Source of the DNA: Oerskovia enterophila
GTDB taxonomy: Bacteria; Actinomycetota; Actinomycetes; Actinomycetales; Cellulomonadaceae
NCBI RefSeq assembly: GCF_001692445.1
Contig: NZ_MAQA01000002.1
Span: 124,001-188,000, forward strand
DNA: 64,000 nt
Direction: 5' to 3'
Below are positions 1-7,873 of the stretch, piece after piece. Made by a program: the position numbers and the translations under genes. The notes beneath the pieces are model-generated. The model saw only the letters and a list, made by a program, of their open reading frames with translations, was not told the origin of the DNA and made no database searches. Positions within the stretch are counted from its first letter, which is position 1. Each line of letters begins with the position of its first letter.

Positions 1-124
1 GCCCTGAGACGGCGCCGGACGCGCGCGAGCTGAGCGGCGCCGTCGGGCCTGCGGGCCCTCGTGGCCCCAGGAACGGTCCGCCGGCGCCCGGCACGTGACC
101 CGGACGACGAGACGTCGATCAGTC

Positions 125-164
125 GTCAGAAGCCCACCGGGACATACCCCGGTGGGCTTCTGAC
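125..164. terminator. Rho-independent-type hairpin after the trk pair
   Basis: A 17-bp inverted repeat, GTCAGAAGCCCACCGGG and its complement, surrounds a loop of about five bases. It lies some 40 bases beyond the stop codon of the minus-strand TrkA-family gene, so it is placed to end the trk transcript. There is no long T run, which is usual for high-GC actinobacteria. The first 120 bases of the window hold nothing I can identify. Confidence 0.75.
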
Positions 165-203
165 AGCTGATCGCTCGGTGGGGAACGCGGGCCCCGTGCG
201 TGG

Positions 204-875
204 CTACGGACGCGCCGCGAACCGTTCCAGCAGCTCCGCGTGCCCCGAGACGATGAGCAGGTCGTTCGCGGAGATGCGCGTGGTCGGCTCGGCGTACACG
301 AAGTCCTGGCCCGGCGACTTCACTCCGATGATGGTCACGCCGTAGCGGTCGCGGACCTTGGTCTGCTCGATCGTGAAGCCCTGCGTCTCCTTGGGTGGCC
401 GCATCTTGACGATCGTGAAGCCGTCCTCGACCTCGATGTAGTCGAGCAGCTTGCCCGAGACCAGGTGCGCCACGCGGCTGCCCGCGTCGGCCTCGGGGAA
501 CACCACGTGGTGCGCACCGATGCGCTGCAGGATGCGCCCGTGCTCGGCCGAGATGGCCTTGGCCCAGATCTGTGGCGTGCCCAGGTCCACCAGGTTGCCC
601 GTGATGAGCACGCTCGCCTCGAGCGAGGTGCCCACACCCACGACCGCGACCGGGAAGTCGCGCGCGCCGAGCTGCTCCAGGGCGGTGGGGTTCGAGGCGT
701 CGGCCTCGACGAGGGGGATGCGGCCCGACCACTGGGCGATGAGCTCGGGCGAGCGCTCGACCGCGAGCACGTCCTGGCCGAGCCGGTCGAGGGTCGCGGC
801 GATCGCGGAGCCGAACCGGCCGAGCCCGATCACGAGCACGCCGGCGTTCTTCTCGGGGGCCTTCTTGTCGGGCAC
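204..875 (-). CDS. TrkA/KtrA-family potassium uptake regulatory subunit
   Basis: A cytoplasmic regulatory subunit that binds NAD(H) or ATP/ADP and gates the membrane K+ channel subunit encoded just upstream. The 223-residue protein has one RCK unit: a Rossmann domain beginning around residue 13 with the dinucleotide motif GLGRFG, then a TrkA_C domain over the last 80 or so residues. One RCK unit is the KtrA arrangement; classical TrkA has two. The start is GTG at 875 with a weak ribosome site. It follows the TrkH/KtrB gene by 72 bases on the same strand, so the two are probably co-transcribed. The family is certain; the Ktr versus Trk naming is inferred from length. Confidence 0.93.
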   Translation of the reverse strand: MPDKKAPEKNAGVLVIGLGRFGSAIAATLDRLGQDVLAVERSPELIAQWSGRIPLVEADASNPTALEQLGARDFPVAVVGVGTSLEASVLITGNLVDLGTPQIWAKAISAEHGRILQRIGAHHVVFPEADAGSRVAHLVSGKLLDYIEVEDGFTIVKMRPPKETQGFTIEQTKVRDRYGVTIIGVKSPGQDFVYAEPTTRISANDLLIVSGHAELLERFAARP

Positions 876-947
876 CTGGGGACCTTTCGTCGGGAGAGGC
901 GGGCCGGCCGTGAGCCGGGACCGCGCCAGGGGGAGCAGGGGGCGGGG

Positions 948-2324
948 TCAGCCGATGATCGGGCGTTCCTCGGGGTAGCGGATCACGCGGCGCCGGTCGC
1001 GCAGCGCGAGTGCCGCCGCGAGCGTCATGGTCCCGGTGCGGCCGATGAACATGAGCACGACGAGGACGTACTTGCCGGCGGTCGGGAGGTCGGCCGTCAC
1101 GCCCGTCGAGAGGCCCACGGTCGCGAACGCCGAGATGGTCTCGAAGAGGATCACGTCGAGGGTCCAGCCCGTGATCTCGAGCAGCAGCAGGCTCGCGACG
1201 AGCACGGCCGTCGCGCCGATGAACGACACGGCCACGGCCAGGCGCAGGGTCTCGCGCGGGATGCGCCGACCGAACGCCTCGAGGTCGCGGTCGCCGCGCG
1301 CCTCGGACACGATCGCGAGCAGCATGACCGCGAGCGTCGTGACCTTGATGCCGCCCGCCGTCGAGGCGCTGCCGCCACCGACGAACATGAGCGCGTCGGT
1401 GATGAGCCAGCTCGACTCGTGCATGCCGTTGATGTCGATCGTCGAGAAGCCCGCGGACCGGGGCATGACCCCGGCGAACAGCGACGCGAGGATCTTCTCG
1501 TTGAGGCTCAGCGGGCCGAGCGTCTTGGCGTTGGTCCACTCGAACGCCGCGAAGAGGACAACGGCCACCACGACCAGGACGGCACTCGTGGTGAGCGTCA
1601 GCTTGGTGTGCAGGTTCCACTTCGAGGCGCGCCGCCGGTTGCGCATGATGTTGAGGATCACGGGGAAGCCCAGCGAGCCGATGAACACGCCGATGATGAT
1701 CGGCATGAGCAGCATCCAGTCGCCCACGTAGGGGGTCAGGCCCTCGGCCGTGGGGATGAAGCCCGCGTTGTTGAACGCCGAGATCCCGTAGAACAGGCCG
1801 TGCCAGGCGGCCTCGCCGAACGTCTCCTCGAGCACGATGAAGCGCGGCAGGAGCAGCAGCGCGATGAGCAGCTCGATGCTGGTCGAGGTGATGATGACGA
1901 CGCGCACGAGCGAACCGACCTCGCCGAGCCGGGTCGTCTTGGTCTCCGAGGCCGTGAGCAGCTTCTGCGTCAGGCCGATGCGCCGCGAGACGGCCATGCC
2001 GAGGATCGAGGCGAGCGTCATGACGCCCAGACCACCGATCTTGATGCCCACGAGGATCACGACCTGCCCGTACGTGGACCAGTAGGTCCCCGTCGGGACG
2101 ACCACGAGGCCCGTGACGCACACGGCCGACGTCGCGGTGAAGAGCGCGTCGATCAGCGGCGCCGACTTCCCGGACGTCGTGGCCCAGGGGGCCATGAGGA
2201 GCAGCGTGAAGAGCGAGATCACCGCCGCGAAGACCGTGACCGCGAGGCGGGCCGGGGAGTGGCGGGCGAGGCGGTCGACCAGCTCTCGTCCTGCGAAGAA
2301 GCGCCCGGAAACCCCCTGGGGCAT
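948..2324 (-). CDS. TrkH/KtrB-family potassium channel subunit
   Basis: Integral membrane K+ translocating subunit of 458 residues that pairs with the TrkA-family protein downstream. The four pore loops expected of the superfamily are visible, each with its filter glycine: CVTGL (G72), NNAGF (G188), RSAGF (G292) and TVGLS (G404). Eight or more hydrophobic helices surround them. The reading frame stays open far upstream, but ATG 2324 is chosen because GGAGG lies nine bases before it and the upstream residues are arginine-rich antisense translation of the divergent deacetylase. The length suits KtrB. It is divergent from the AcuC-like gene across 273 bases in which I see no further gene. Confidence 0.95.
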   Translation of the reverse strand: MPQGVSGRFFAGRELVDRLARHSPARLAVTVFAAVISLFTLLLMAPWATTSGKSAPLIDALFTATSAVCVTGLVVVPTGTYWSTYGQVVILVGIKIGGLGVMTLASILGMAVSRRIGLTQKLLTASETKTTRLGEVGSLVRVVIITSTSIELLIALLLLPRFIVLEETFGEAAWHGLFYGISAFNNAGFIPTAEGLTPYVGDWMLLMPIIIGVFIGSLGFPVILNIMRNRRRASKWNLHTKLTLTTSAVLVVVAVVLFAAFEWTNAKTLGPLSLNEKILASLFAGVMPRSAGFSTIDINGMHESSWLITDALMFVGGGSASTAGGIKVTTLAVMLLAIVSEARGDRDLEAFGRRIPRETLRLAVAVSFIGATAVLVASLLLLEITGWTLDVILFETISAFATVGLSTGVTADLPTAGKYVLVVLMFIGRTGTMTLAAALALRDRRRVIRYPEERPIIG

Positions 2325-2597
2325 CGGTCCTCCGTCTCGCTGTCCGTGCGTCCTCGTCCGGGTGGACGGGTGGCGGGGGAGGCCCTTGCGGGGTCGTCCG
2401 GTCGCCGTGCGTGCCGATGTGTCGCCCAACTCTGCCACAGGACGGCCCCTGCCCACCGGCTGAACCGCGTGGCGCCGTCGGGCCGTGCGGGCGCTACCGT
2501 GTTTCCTGCCTGCCGCCGACACCGTCGCGTGCCGCGGTACGGGCCGTGCGACGGCGCACCCGCCGTCCGGACGAGGACCACCGACCGAGGAGCGCAC

Positions 2598-3794
2598 GTG
2601 ACCGGAACCGACACCGTGCCGTTCGTCGCGCAGGTCGTGTGGAGCCCGGACCTGCTGGGGTACGACTTCGGGCACGGGCACCCCATGTCCCCGACGCGCC
2701 TGGACCTGACCATGCGCCTGGTGCGCGCGCTGGGCCTGCTCGACGCCCCGGGCGTCGAGGTCGTCGGGACGTCGCCCGCCACCGACGAGGTGCTCGACCT
2801 GGTGCACGACCCGGCCTACGTCGCCGCGGTCCACGCGGCCTCGGAGCAAGGGGTGGAGAACGCCGCGCTGGGGCTGGGCACCGAGGACGACCCGGTCTTC
2901 GCCGGGATGCACGAGGCCGCGGCACGCATCCTGTCGGGCTCGTACGAGGCCGCGGGCGCGGTCTGGTCGGGGCACGCGCTGCACGCCGTGAACATCGCGG
3001 GCGGCATGCACCACGCCCAGCGCGGGGCCGCGTCCGGCTTCTGCATCTACAACGACGCCGCGGCCGCGGTCCGGCGCCTCCTCGACGACGGCGCCGAGCG
3101 CGTCGCGTACGTCGACCTCGACGCGCACCACGGCGACGGCGTCGAGTCGATCTTCTGGGACGACCCGCGCGTCCTGACGGTCTCGGTCCACCAGAGCGGC
3201 GCGACGCTGTTCCCCGGCACGGGCCACGCGACGGACACGGGTGGTGCCACGGCGTCGGGCACCGCGGTCAACCTCGGCCTGCCGCGCCGGACCGACGGCT
3301 CGCGCTGGCTGCGGGCCGTCGACGCGGTGGTCCCGCCCGTCCTGCGCGCGTTCCGGCCGCAGGTGGTCGTGTCCCAGCACGGCTGCGACGCGCACGGCCA
3401 CGACCCGTTGAGCGATCTCGACGTGAGCATCGACGCCCAGCGCACGGCCGTGCGCTGGATCCACGAGCTGACGCACGAGCTCGCCGAGGGGCGCTGGGTC
3501 GCCCTGGGCGGCGGGGGCTACTCGGTCACGTCGGTCGTCCCGTTCGCGTGGTCCAACGTCGTCGCGGAGGTCGTCCACGCGCCCGTGGCGCCGTCCACGC
3601 CCGTGCCGGTCGCGTGGCGCGACCACATCACCGCGGTCGCTCATCGCGAGACTGCCGCACTCATGGGGGACGGCGAGGTCGCGTTCACGTCGTGGGGGCG
3701 GGGCTACGACCCCGAGGACGAGGTCGACCGCGCGGTCGTCGCGACGCGCAAGGCCGTGTTCCCGTTGCTGGGACTGGACGCGCACTTCGACTGA
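2598..3794 (+). CDS. acuC: AcuC-type histone deacetylase family protein
   Basis: A zinc-dependent deacetylase of the class I/II HDAC fold, 398 residues. Bacterial AcuC removes acetyl groups from lysines, classically activating acetyl-CoA synthetase. The active-site histidine pair is at GGMHH (H138, H139), the zinc ligands at DLDAHH (D175, H177), and the later GCDAHGHDPL segment supplies the third ligand aspartate. Length matches AcuC. The GTG start at 2598 has GAGG about eight bases upstream; the frame is open well before it, but that part overlaps the trkH gene in antisense. No acetoin or acetyl-CoA synthetase gene is nearby, so the substrate is not fixed by context. Confidence 0.9.
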   Translation: MTGTDTVPFVAQVVWSPDLLGYDFGHGHPMSPTRLDLTMRLVRALGLLDAPGVEVVGTSPATDEVLDLVHDPAYVAAVHAASEQGVENAALGLGTEDDPVFAGMHEAAARILSGSYEAAGAVWSGHALHAVNIAGGMHHAQRGAASGFCIYNDAAAAVRRLLDDGAERVAYVDLDAHHGDGVESIFWDDPRVLTVSVHQSGATLFPGTGHATDTGGATASGTAVNLGLPRRTDGSRWLRAVDAVVPPVLRAFRPQVVVSQHGCDAHGHDPLSDLDVSIDAQRTAVRWIHELTHELAEGRWVALGGGGYSVTSVVPFAWSNVVAEVVHAPVAPSTPVPVAWRDHITAVAHRETAALMGDGEVAFTSWGRGYDPEDEVDRAVVATRKAVFPLLGLDAHFD

Positions 3795-3822
3795 GGCGGT
3801 TCGGGGAGCCCCGGAACGGGGC

Positions 3823-3840
3823 GGCGGGCGAGCGCCCGCC
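3823..3840. terminator. possible terminator hairpin after acuC
   Basis: An 8-bp perfect GC stem, GGCGGGCG with CGCCCGCC, encloses two bases about 30 bases after the acuC stop, preceded by a smaller CCCCG/CGGGG stem. In a genome this GC-rich short stems are common, so the call rests mainly on position. Confidence 0.4.
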
Positions 3841-3907
3841 AGGGTGTCCCGCCCCCCGCCCGACGACGTCACCCTCGCTCGATTTCTGGCGACAGCCTGG
3901 GAGCAGG

Positions 3908-3913
3908 TAGGCT
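3908..3913 (+). promoter_or_regulatory. candidate -10 box for bS22
   Basis: The hexamer TAGGCT sits 102 bases before the bS22 start. The same hexamer is placed directly before the glutaredoxin and PLDc_N genes in this window. It would give a leader of roughly 95 bases, which contains a 7-bp inverted repeat (GATCGGG/CCCGATC) at 3969-3987. No convincing -35 is visible. Confidence 0.35.
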
Positions 3914-4015
3914 AAGGGACGGACTTTTTCTCGTGTTGGTCGGTTCCCGATCAGCCGTGGACCACCATGATCGGGGCGATCCCGATCGCACACCGATCCA
4001 GCATTGTGAGGACCC

Positions 4016-4114
4016 ATGGGCTCCGTCATCAAGAAGCGCCGCAAGCGTATGGCCAAGAAGAAGCACCGCAAGCTGCTTCGCAAGACGCGCCACCAGCGTC
4101 GTAACAAGAAGTAG
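4016..4114 (+). CDS. 30S ribosomal protein bS22 (AURKAIP1/COX24 domain, 32 aa)
   Basis: A 32-residue, extremely basic protein. It begins [19 protein letters not shown] and ends in a run of arginine and lysine, which is the conserved actinobacterial AURKAIP1/COX24-domain protein, known from mycobacterial ribosome structures as bS22. It sits in the small subunit near the decoding region. ATG 4016 follows GAGGA by a few bases. It is monocistronic, with its own probable promoter upstream and a strong hairpin behind it. Its size makes automated gene callers prone to skip it. Confidence 0.93.
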   Translation: MGSVIKKRRKRMAKKKHRKLLRKTRHQRRNKK

Positions 4115-4147
4115 CAGCGCGGCGCGTTCACGCGCCGGTTGCCGCAG

Positions 4148-4180
4148 GAGCCCGGAACCCCTCAGGGGTGCCGGGCTCTT
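4148..4180. terminator. terminator hairpin after bS22
   Basis: GAGCCCGG and CCGGGCTC pair around an inner ACCCCT/AGGGGT stem, starting 34 bases after the bS22 stop and ending in CTTCG. It also lies on the 3' side of the convergent HAD gene, so it may serve both strands. Confidence 0.75.
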
Positions 4181-4269
4181 CGCATGCCCGGGATCGTCGC
4201 GGGCTCCAGGACTGCCGCGGGCCCCGGATGGTCGGGTCCCTGCTGGCCGCCGGGCCGGGGAGCGGCGGG

Positions 4270-5079
4270 TCAGAGGCCCGTGCGGCCCTTGAGCGAGCGC
4301 TGGATCGAGCGCATGACGAGCCCGAGGACCCAGGCCGCCCCCGCCCAGCTCGCGGTCTTGAGCCCGCGGTTCGCGACGCGTCGGCGCCTGCCGCGGAACT
4401 CGCGGATGGGCCACCCGACGTCCTTGGCGTGGCGACGCAGCCGCGTGTCCGGGTTGATCGCGCACGGGTGGCCCACGGCCTGCATCATGGTGACGTCGTT
4501 GAGCGAGTCGCCGTAGGCATAGGAGGCCGGGAGGTCGATCCCGTGGCGCTCGGCGAGCTCGCGCACGCCCGCGGCCTTGGCCCGGCCGTGCATCATGTCG
4601 CCCACGAGGCGGCCCGTGTAGAGACCGTCCTCGTGCTCGGCGACCGTGCCGAGCGCCCCGGTGGCCCCGAGCCGCCGGGCGATGAGCTGGCCGATCTCCA
4701 GAGGGGTCGCGGACACGAGCCACACCTGGTGGCCGGCCGCGATGTGCTCGTCCAGGAGCTTCTGGGTCCCGGGGAAGATCCGCAGGGAGAGGACCTGGTC
4801 GTAGACCTCTTCGCCGATCGCGACGACCTCGGCGACCGACCGGCCGGCGATGAGGTCGAGGGCCCGGGAGCGGACCTGGTCGATCTGGCGCTTGTTCTCC
4901 CCGAGCAGGAGGTAGCGGGCCTGGTGGAACGCGAACGTCACGAGGTCCGGGGTGGAGAAGAAGCCGCGCTGGTACAGCGCCCTGGCCAGGTGGAACGAGC
5001 TGGCGCCCCGGATGATGGTGTTGTCGACGTCGAAGAAGGCCGCCGTCGGATGGGTGGACCCAGGTGCAGACGTCGGCAT
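4270..5079 (-). CDS. HAD-IB family hydrolase (SerB-like phosphatase)
   Basis: A 269-residue haloacid dehalogenase-fold phosphatase of subfamily IB. Motif I is DVDNT near residue 17 (the nucleophile and acid/base aspartates), motif II is LVSATP, a lysine follows in HGRAK, and motif IV is YGDSLND. The helical cap between motifs I and II is typical of IB members, which include phosphoserine phosphatase and phospholipid-type phosphatases. The C-terminus is arginine-rich with a short hydrophobic stretch, suggesting membrane association. ATG 5079 lies seven bases after a TAGAGT -10 box, so it is probably read from a leaderless mRNA. The substrate cannot be told from the sequence. Confidence 0.9.
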   Translation of the reverse strand: MPTSAPGSTHPTAAFFDVDNTIIRGASSFHLARALYQRGFFSTPDLVTFAFHQARYLLLGENKRQIDQVRSRALDLIAGRSVAEVVAIGEEVYDQVLSLRIFPGTQKLLDEHIAAGHQVWLVSATPLEIGQLIARRLGATGALGTVAEHEDGLYTGRLVGDMMHGRAKAAGVRELAERHGIDLPASYAYGDSLNDVTMMQAVGHPCAINPDTRLRRHAKDVGWPIREFRGRRRRVANRGLKTASWAGAAWVLGLVMRSIQRSLKGRTGL

Positions 5080-5184
5080 GCCGTCCACTCTATCGGCGCC
5101 CACCGCCCCCCGCCGACGACCCGCGCGCCTCAGGATGCCGGGTGCCCGGCCGGACCTTCTGTCCGGGATGCGTAGGCTGGGGGA

Positions 5185-5544
5185 GTGAGCACCGCAGAAC
5201 CCGCCGCCGGACATGCCACAGGTCGAGCCGCAGGACCCGAGGCAGTGGCCGAGGCGCTCGCCCCGGCCGCTCCTCCCCGGGCCGACCCTCCGCGCGTCGT
5301 GCTCTACGGGCGCGACGGGTGCCACCTGTGCGACACGGCCCGCGAGATCGTCGAGGCGGTGTGCGCCGAGCAGCAGGTCACGTGGGCCGAGGTCAACGTG
5401 GACGACGACCCGACGGGTGCGCTCGCGTCCGAGTACGGCGACTACGTCCCGGTCGTGACCGTGGACGGGGTCCAGCAAGGGTTCTGGCAGGTCGACGGCG
5501 CACGGCTCGCCAAGGCGATCGCCCGGCGGCGCGTCAGCGGCTGA
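5185..5544 (+). CDS. glutaredoxin family protein
   Basis: A 119-residue thioredoxin-fold protein with a 35-residue alanine/proline-rich lead, then the strand RVVLYGRDGC and a C-x2-C redox site CHLC (C46, C49). A cis-proline region follows (DYVPVVTVDG). Members of this short glutaredoxin group reduce disulfides in the cytoplasm. GTG 5185 lies exactly six bases after a TAGGCT box (5173-5178), the pattern of a leaderless transcript. It stands directly upstream of rex on the same strand with an 86-base gap, so the two redox genes may be co-expressed. Confidence 0.87.
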   Translation: MSTAEPAAGHATGRAAGPEAVAEALAPAAPPRADPPRVVLYGRDGCHLCDTAREIVEAVCAEQQVTWAEVNVDDDPTGALASEYGDYVPVVTVDGVQQGFWQVDGARLAKAIARRRVSG

Positions 5545-5630
5545 CGTTCCGCGTTCGGGCCCAGAGCCTGAGATGATCCGAGAAAGCAGCACAGCGAGGT
5601 CGTCAACGACGACGACATGACGAGGTATGG

Positions 5631-6344
5631 GTGGTACGAGTGGCAGAGACCCTGGGGGACACCGGCATTCCTGGCGCGACGGTGACACGCCTGCCCGCCT
5701 ATCTGCGGGCGTTGCGCGACCTGGAGGGACGCGGCGTGGAGACCACGTCGTCGACCGAGCTCGCCGAGCTGGCCGGGGTCGGTTCCGCACAGCTCCGCAA
5801 GGACCTGTCGTTCCTCGGGTCGTACGGGACGCGCGGCGTCGGGTACGTGGTCGACTCGCTCGCGACCTACATCACGTCGGCGCTGGGCGTGACCGACGAG
5901 CACCGGATCGCCATCATCGGTATCGGTAGCCTGGGCCACGCGCTCGCGAACTACTCGGGCTACGGGACCCGTGGCTTCGAGGTCGCGGCCCTGCTCGACG
6001 CGTCGCCCTCGGTCGTGGGCACCGAGGCGGCGGGCCTCGTGGTCGAGCACGTCGACGCGCTCGAGGAGGTCATCGCCCGCGAGAACGTCACGATCGTCGT
6101 CCTGGCCACGCCCGCGCACGTCGCGCAGGACGTCGCCGAGCGCGTCGTCGAGGCGGGGGTCCGCGAGATCCTCAACTTCGCGCCGCGCGCCCTCCAGCTG
6201 CCCGACGACGTGATCGTGCGGTCCGTCGACGTGGGCAGCGAGCTGCAGATCCTGGCCTTCCACGCGCAGGCCCGGGCGCTCGCGAACCGCCCCTCGGGCG
6301 AGCCCGGTGCGGACGAGGACGACGACGAGGGCGCCGGAGCCTAG
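5631..6344 (+). CDS. rex: redox-sensing transcriptional repressor Rex
   Basis: A 237-residue homodimeric repressor that leaves its operator when NADH rises relative to NAD+. The N-terminal winged helix (to about residue 85) carries the conserved SAQLRKDLSFLGSYGTRGVG stretch, which includes the recognition helix. The Rossmann domain starts at IAIIGIGSLG (GIGSLG at 97-102), and a C-terminal swapped helix carries the FHAQARA motif. The last 25 residues are an acidic tail. GTG 5631 is used with GAGG upstream; GTG 5640 is an alternative. A near-perfect Rex operator occurs at 29610-29627 ahead of the nuo operon, so a main target lies in this window. Confidence 0.96.
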   Translation: MVRVAETLGDTGIPGATVTRLPAYLRALRDLEGRGVETTSSTELAELAGVGSAQLRKDLSFLGSYGTRGVGYVVDSLATYITSALGVTDEHRIAIIGIGSLGHALANYSGYGTRGFEVAALLDASPSVVGTEAAGLVVEHVDALEEVIARENVTIVVLATPAHVAQDVAERVVEAGVREILNFAPRALQLPDDVIVRSVDVGSELQILAFHAQARALANRPSGEPGADEDDDEGAGA

Positions 6345-6421
6345 GGCGCCCCGACGGGTGGCGAGCCGACCGCGGGGGCGCGTCCCGCCGTCGGGCCCGT
6401 GCGCACCTCGCCCGGACAGCA

Positions 6422-6458
6422 CAGGAGCCGGCGACCCGTGACGGGTCGCCGGCTCCTG
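6422..6458. terminator. bidirectional terminator between rex and yceI
   Basis: A perfect inverted repeat of about 17 bp, beginning CAGGAGCCGGCGACCCG with a two- to three-base loop, sits between two convergent genes. It can serve both strands. Confidence 0.85.
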
Positions 6459-6506
6459 GCGTACCGGCCGCGTCAGGACGCGGGGGCCGGTTCGGGGGCG
6501 AGAGGC

Positions 6507-7058
6507 TCAGGCCTGCTTGATCGCCGAGAGGTCGAGCGCGATCTTGATCTTGTCGCCGACGAGCACGCCACCGGCCTCGAGGGCCACGTTCCAGGTCAGG
6601 CCGAACTCCTTGCGGGAGATCTCGGTCTCGGCCTCGAACCCGGCGCGCGAGTTGCCGTAGGCGTCGACGGCGGTGCCCGTGAACTCGGTCTCGAGCTTGA
6701 CCGGCTTGGTCACGCCGTTGATGGTCAGGTCGCCCGCGATGACGAAGTCGTCGTCGTCGGCCTCGACGGCGGTCGAGACGAAGTTCCAGGTCGGGTTCTT
6801 CTCGGCGTCCCAGAAGTCGGCCGACTGGAGGTGGCCGTCGCGGCCCGCGTCACCCGTGTTGACCGACTTGGCGTCGATCGCGGCGACCACGTTGGAGGAC
6901 TCGACGTCGTCACCGATGGTGATGTTGCCGTCGGCGATCGCGAGCGAGCCGCGGACCTTGGAGATTCCTGCGTGGCGGACCGTGAAGGTCGCCTGCGAGT
7001 GCGAGGGGTCGATCGCGTAGGTGCCTGCGGTCAGTCCGGAAGGAAGGTTCGTGGCCAT
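6507..7058 (-). CDS. YceI family protein
   Basis: A 183-residue lipocalin-like beta-barrel protein. YceI proteins bind long isoprenoid or amide ligands in a hydrophobic pocket. The family pattern is clear: YAIDPSHSQATFTVRHAGISKVRG at the N-terminus, the GHLQSADFWDAEKNP signature in the middle, and a late ISRKEFGLTWN segment. There is no signal peptide, so this copy is cytoplasmic. The start has AGGAG at good spacing. It is divergent from a MarR-type regulator, and a perfect 16-bp palindrome lies between them, which makes MarR control likely. Its ligand is unknown; with so many menaquinone genes nearby, a polyprenyl ligand is conceivable but unproven. Confidence 0.93.
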   Translation of the reverse strand: MATNLPSGLTAGTYAIDPSHSQATFTVRHAGISKVRGSLAIADGNITIGDDVESSNVVAAIDAKSVNTGDAGRDGHLQSADFWDAEKNPTWNFVSTAVEADDDDFVIAGDLTINGVTKPVKLETEFTGTAVDAYGNSRAGFEAETEISRKEFGLTWNVALEAGGVLVGDKIKIALDLSAIKQA

Positions 7059-7116
7059 GGGTGTCTCCTGAGAGGTCGAGTTGCGTTTGCGTCAGGCGCG
7101 CCGTCGACGTGCCATT

Positions 7117-7132
7117 AGTTGAAGATTCAACT
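7117..7132. promoter_or_regulatory. palindromic operator between yceI and marR
   Basis: AGTTGAAGATTCAACT is a perfect inverted repeat with 7-base arms and a 2-base centre, in the 204-base gap between the divergent yceI and marR genes and about 60 bases from the yceI start. Size, symmetry and AT-richness suit a MarR-dimer site in otherwise GC-rich DNA. Confidence 0.65.
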
Positions 7133-7262
7133 TCATACGAACGCATCAACGCAAGCCCCCCGCCCTCTATTCCCCGAGGAGGGCACGAGTTCTCCCTGGA
7201 CCGGCCACCACCCCCGACGATGGGAGAATGGGGCCGTTGTTCACACGGAGGGGGCGTGACGG

Positions 7263-7781
7263 ATGAAGGAAGAGATGACGGCTCAGCAGGACCAGCACGC
7301 CACCACGGTGCACGACACCTCCTGGCTCGACGACGACCAGCAGCGCTACTGGCGCTCGTTCCTCGACGGCTCGGCGCGGTTCGTCGAAGCCCTCAGCAGG
7401 GAGCACGAGGACCTCTCGAGCCTGACCCTCGGTGAGTACGAGCTCCTGGTCCGCCTGTCCGAGGCGGCCGACCACACCCTGCGCATGTCCGCGCTGGCCG
7501 ACGGCCTGGCCCGCTCCCGCAGCCGCGTGACCCACACGGTCCACCGCATGGAGCAGCGCGGGCTCGTACGTCGCGCCGCGAGCGTGGGCGACGGACGGGG
7601 TGTGAACTGCGTCATGACGGAGGCGGGGTACGCCGAGCTCGTCGCGTCGGCCCCGGGCCACGTGACCGCGGTCCGTCGCTACCTGGTCGACGTCCTGACC
7701 CCGGCGCAGCTGCGCAACCTCGGCGAGGCCATGGAAGCGGTCGCCGAGGCGTGCCGGGTCGTGGAGCCGCACGAGCAGTAG
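7263..7781 (+). CDS. MarR family transcriptional regulator
   Basis: A 172-residue winged-helix dimeric regulator. The winged helix spans roughly residues 60-115, with recognition helix ADGLARSRSRVTHTVHRMEQRG and a wing GLVRRAASVGDGRGVNCVMTEAG. MarR proteins are typically released from DNA by phenolic ligands or thiol oxidation. No cysteine lies in the usual OhrR sensor position near the N-terminus, so ligand binding is more likely than peroxide sensing. ATG 7263 follows a GGAGGGGG stretch. It is divergent from yceI and probably regulates both itself and yceI through the palindrome at 7117-7132. Confidence 0.9.
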   Translation: MKEEMTAQQDQHATTVHDTSWLDDDQQRYWRSFLDGSARFVEALSREHEDLSSLTLGEYELLVRLSEAADHTLRMSALADGLARSRSRVTHTVHRMEQRGLVRRAASVGDGRGVNCVMTEAGYAELVASAPGHVTAVRRYLVDVLTPAQLRNLGEAMEAVAEACRVVEPHEQ

Positions 7782-7873
7782 CCAAGACCCAGGCGCGCCG
7801 GGCGGCGAGGTGTGGCCCGGAGCACCCCGGGCACGTGCACCGCGCGCGCCAGATCTTTGGGAGACTGGTCGGC

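Noticed and set aside
61-345. Small plus-strand frame at the window start
   Set aside because: It runs through the terminator hairpin and antisense to trkA, with no recognisable motif or ribosome site.
240-2597. An 1184-residue plus-strand frame and a 974-residue minus-strand frame running through the trk/acuC region
   Set aside because: Only the ends (acuC from 2598, trkH from 2324) show family motifs. The rest is arginine/histidine-rich translation of the opposite strand, common in high-GC DNA.
4005-4011. TTGTGAG near the bS22 start and TTCACA near 7240 as Rex half-sites
   Set aside because: Neither has the opposing half at the required spacing; only the 29610 site is a full inverted repeat.
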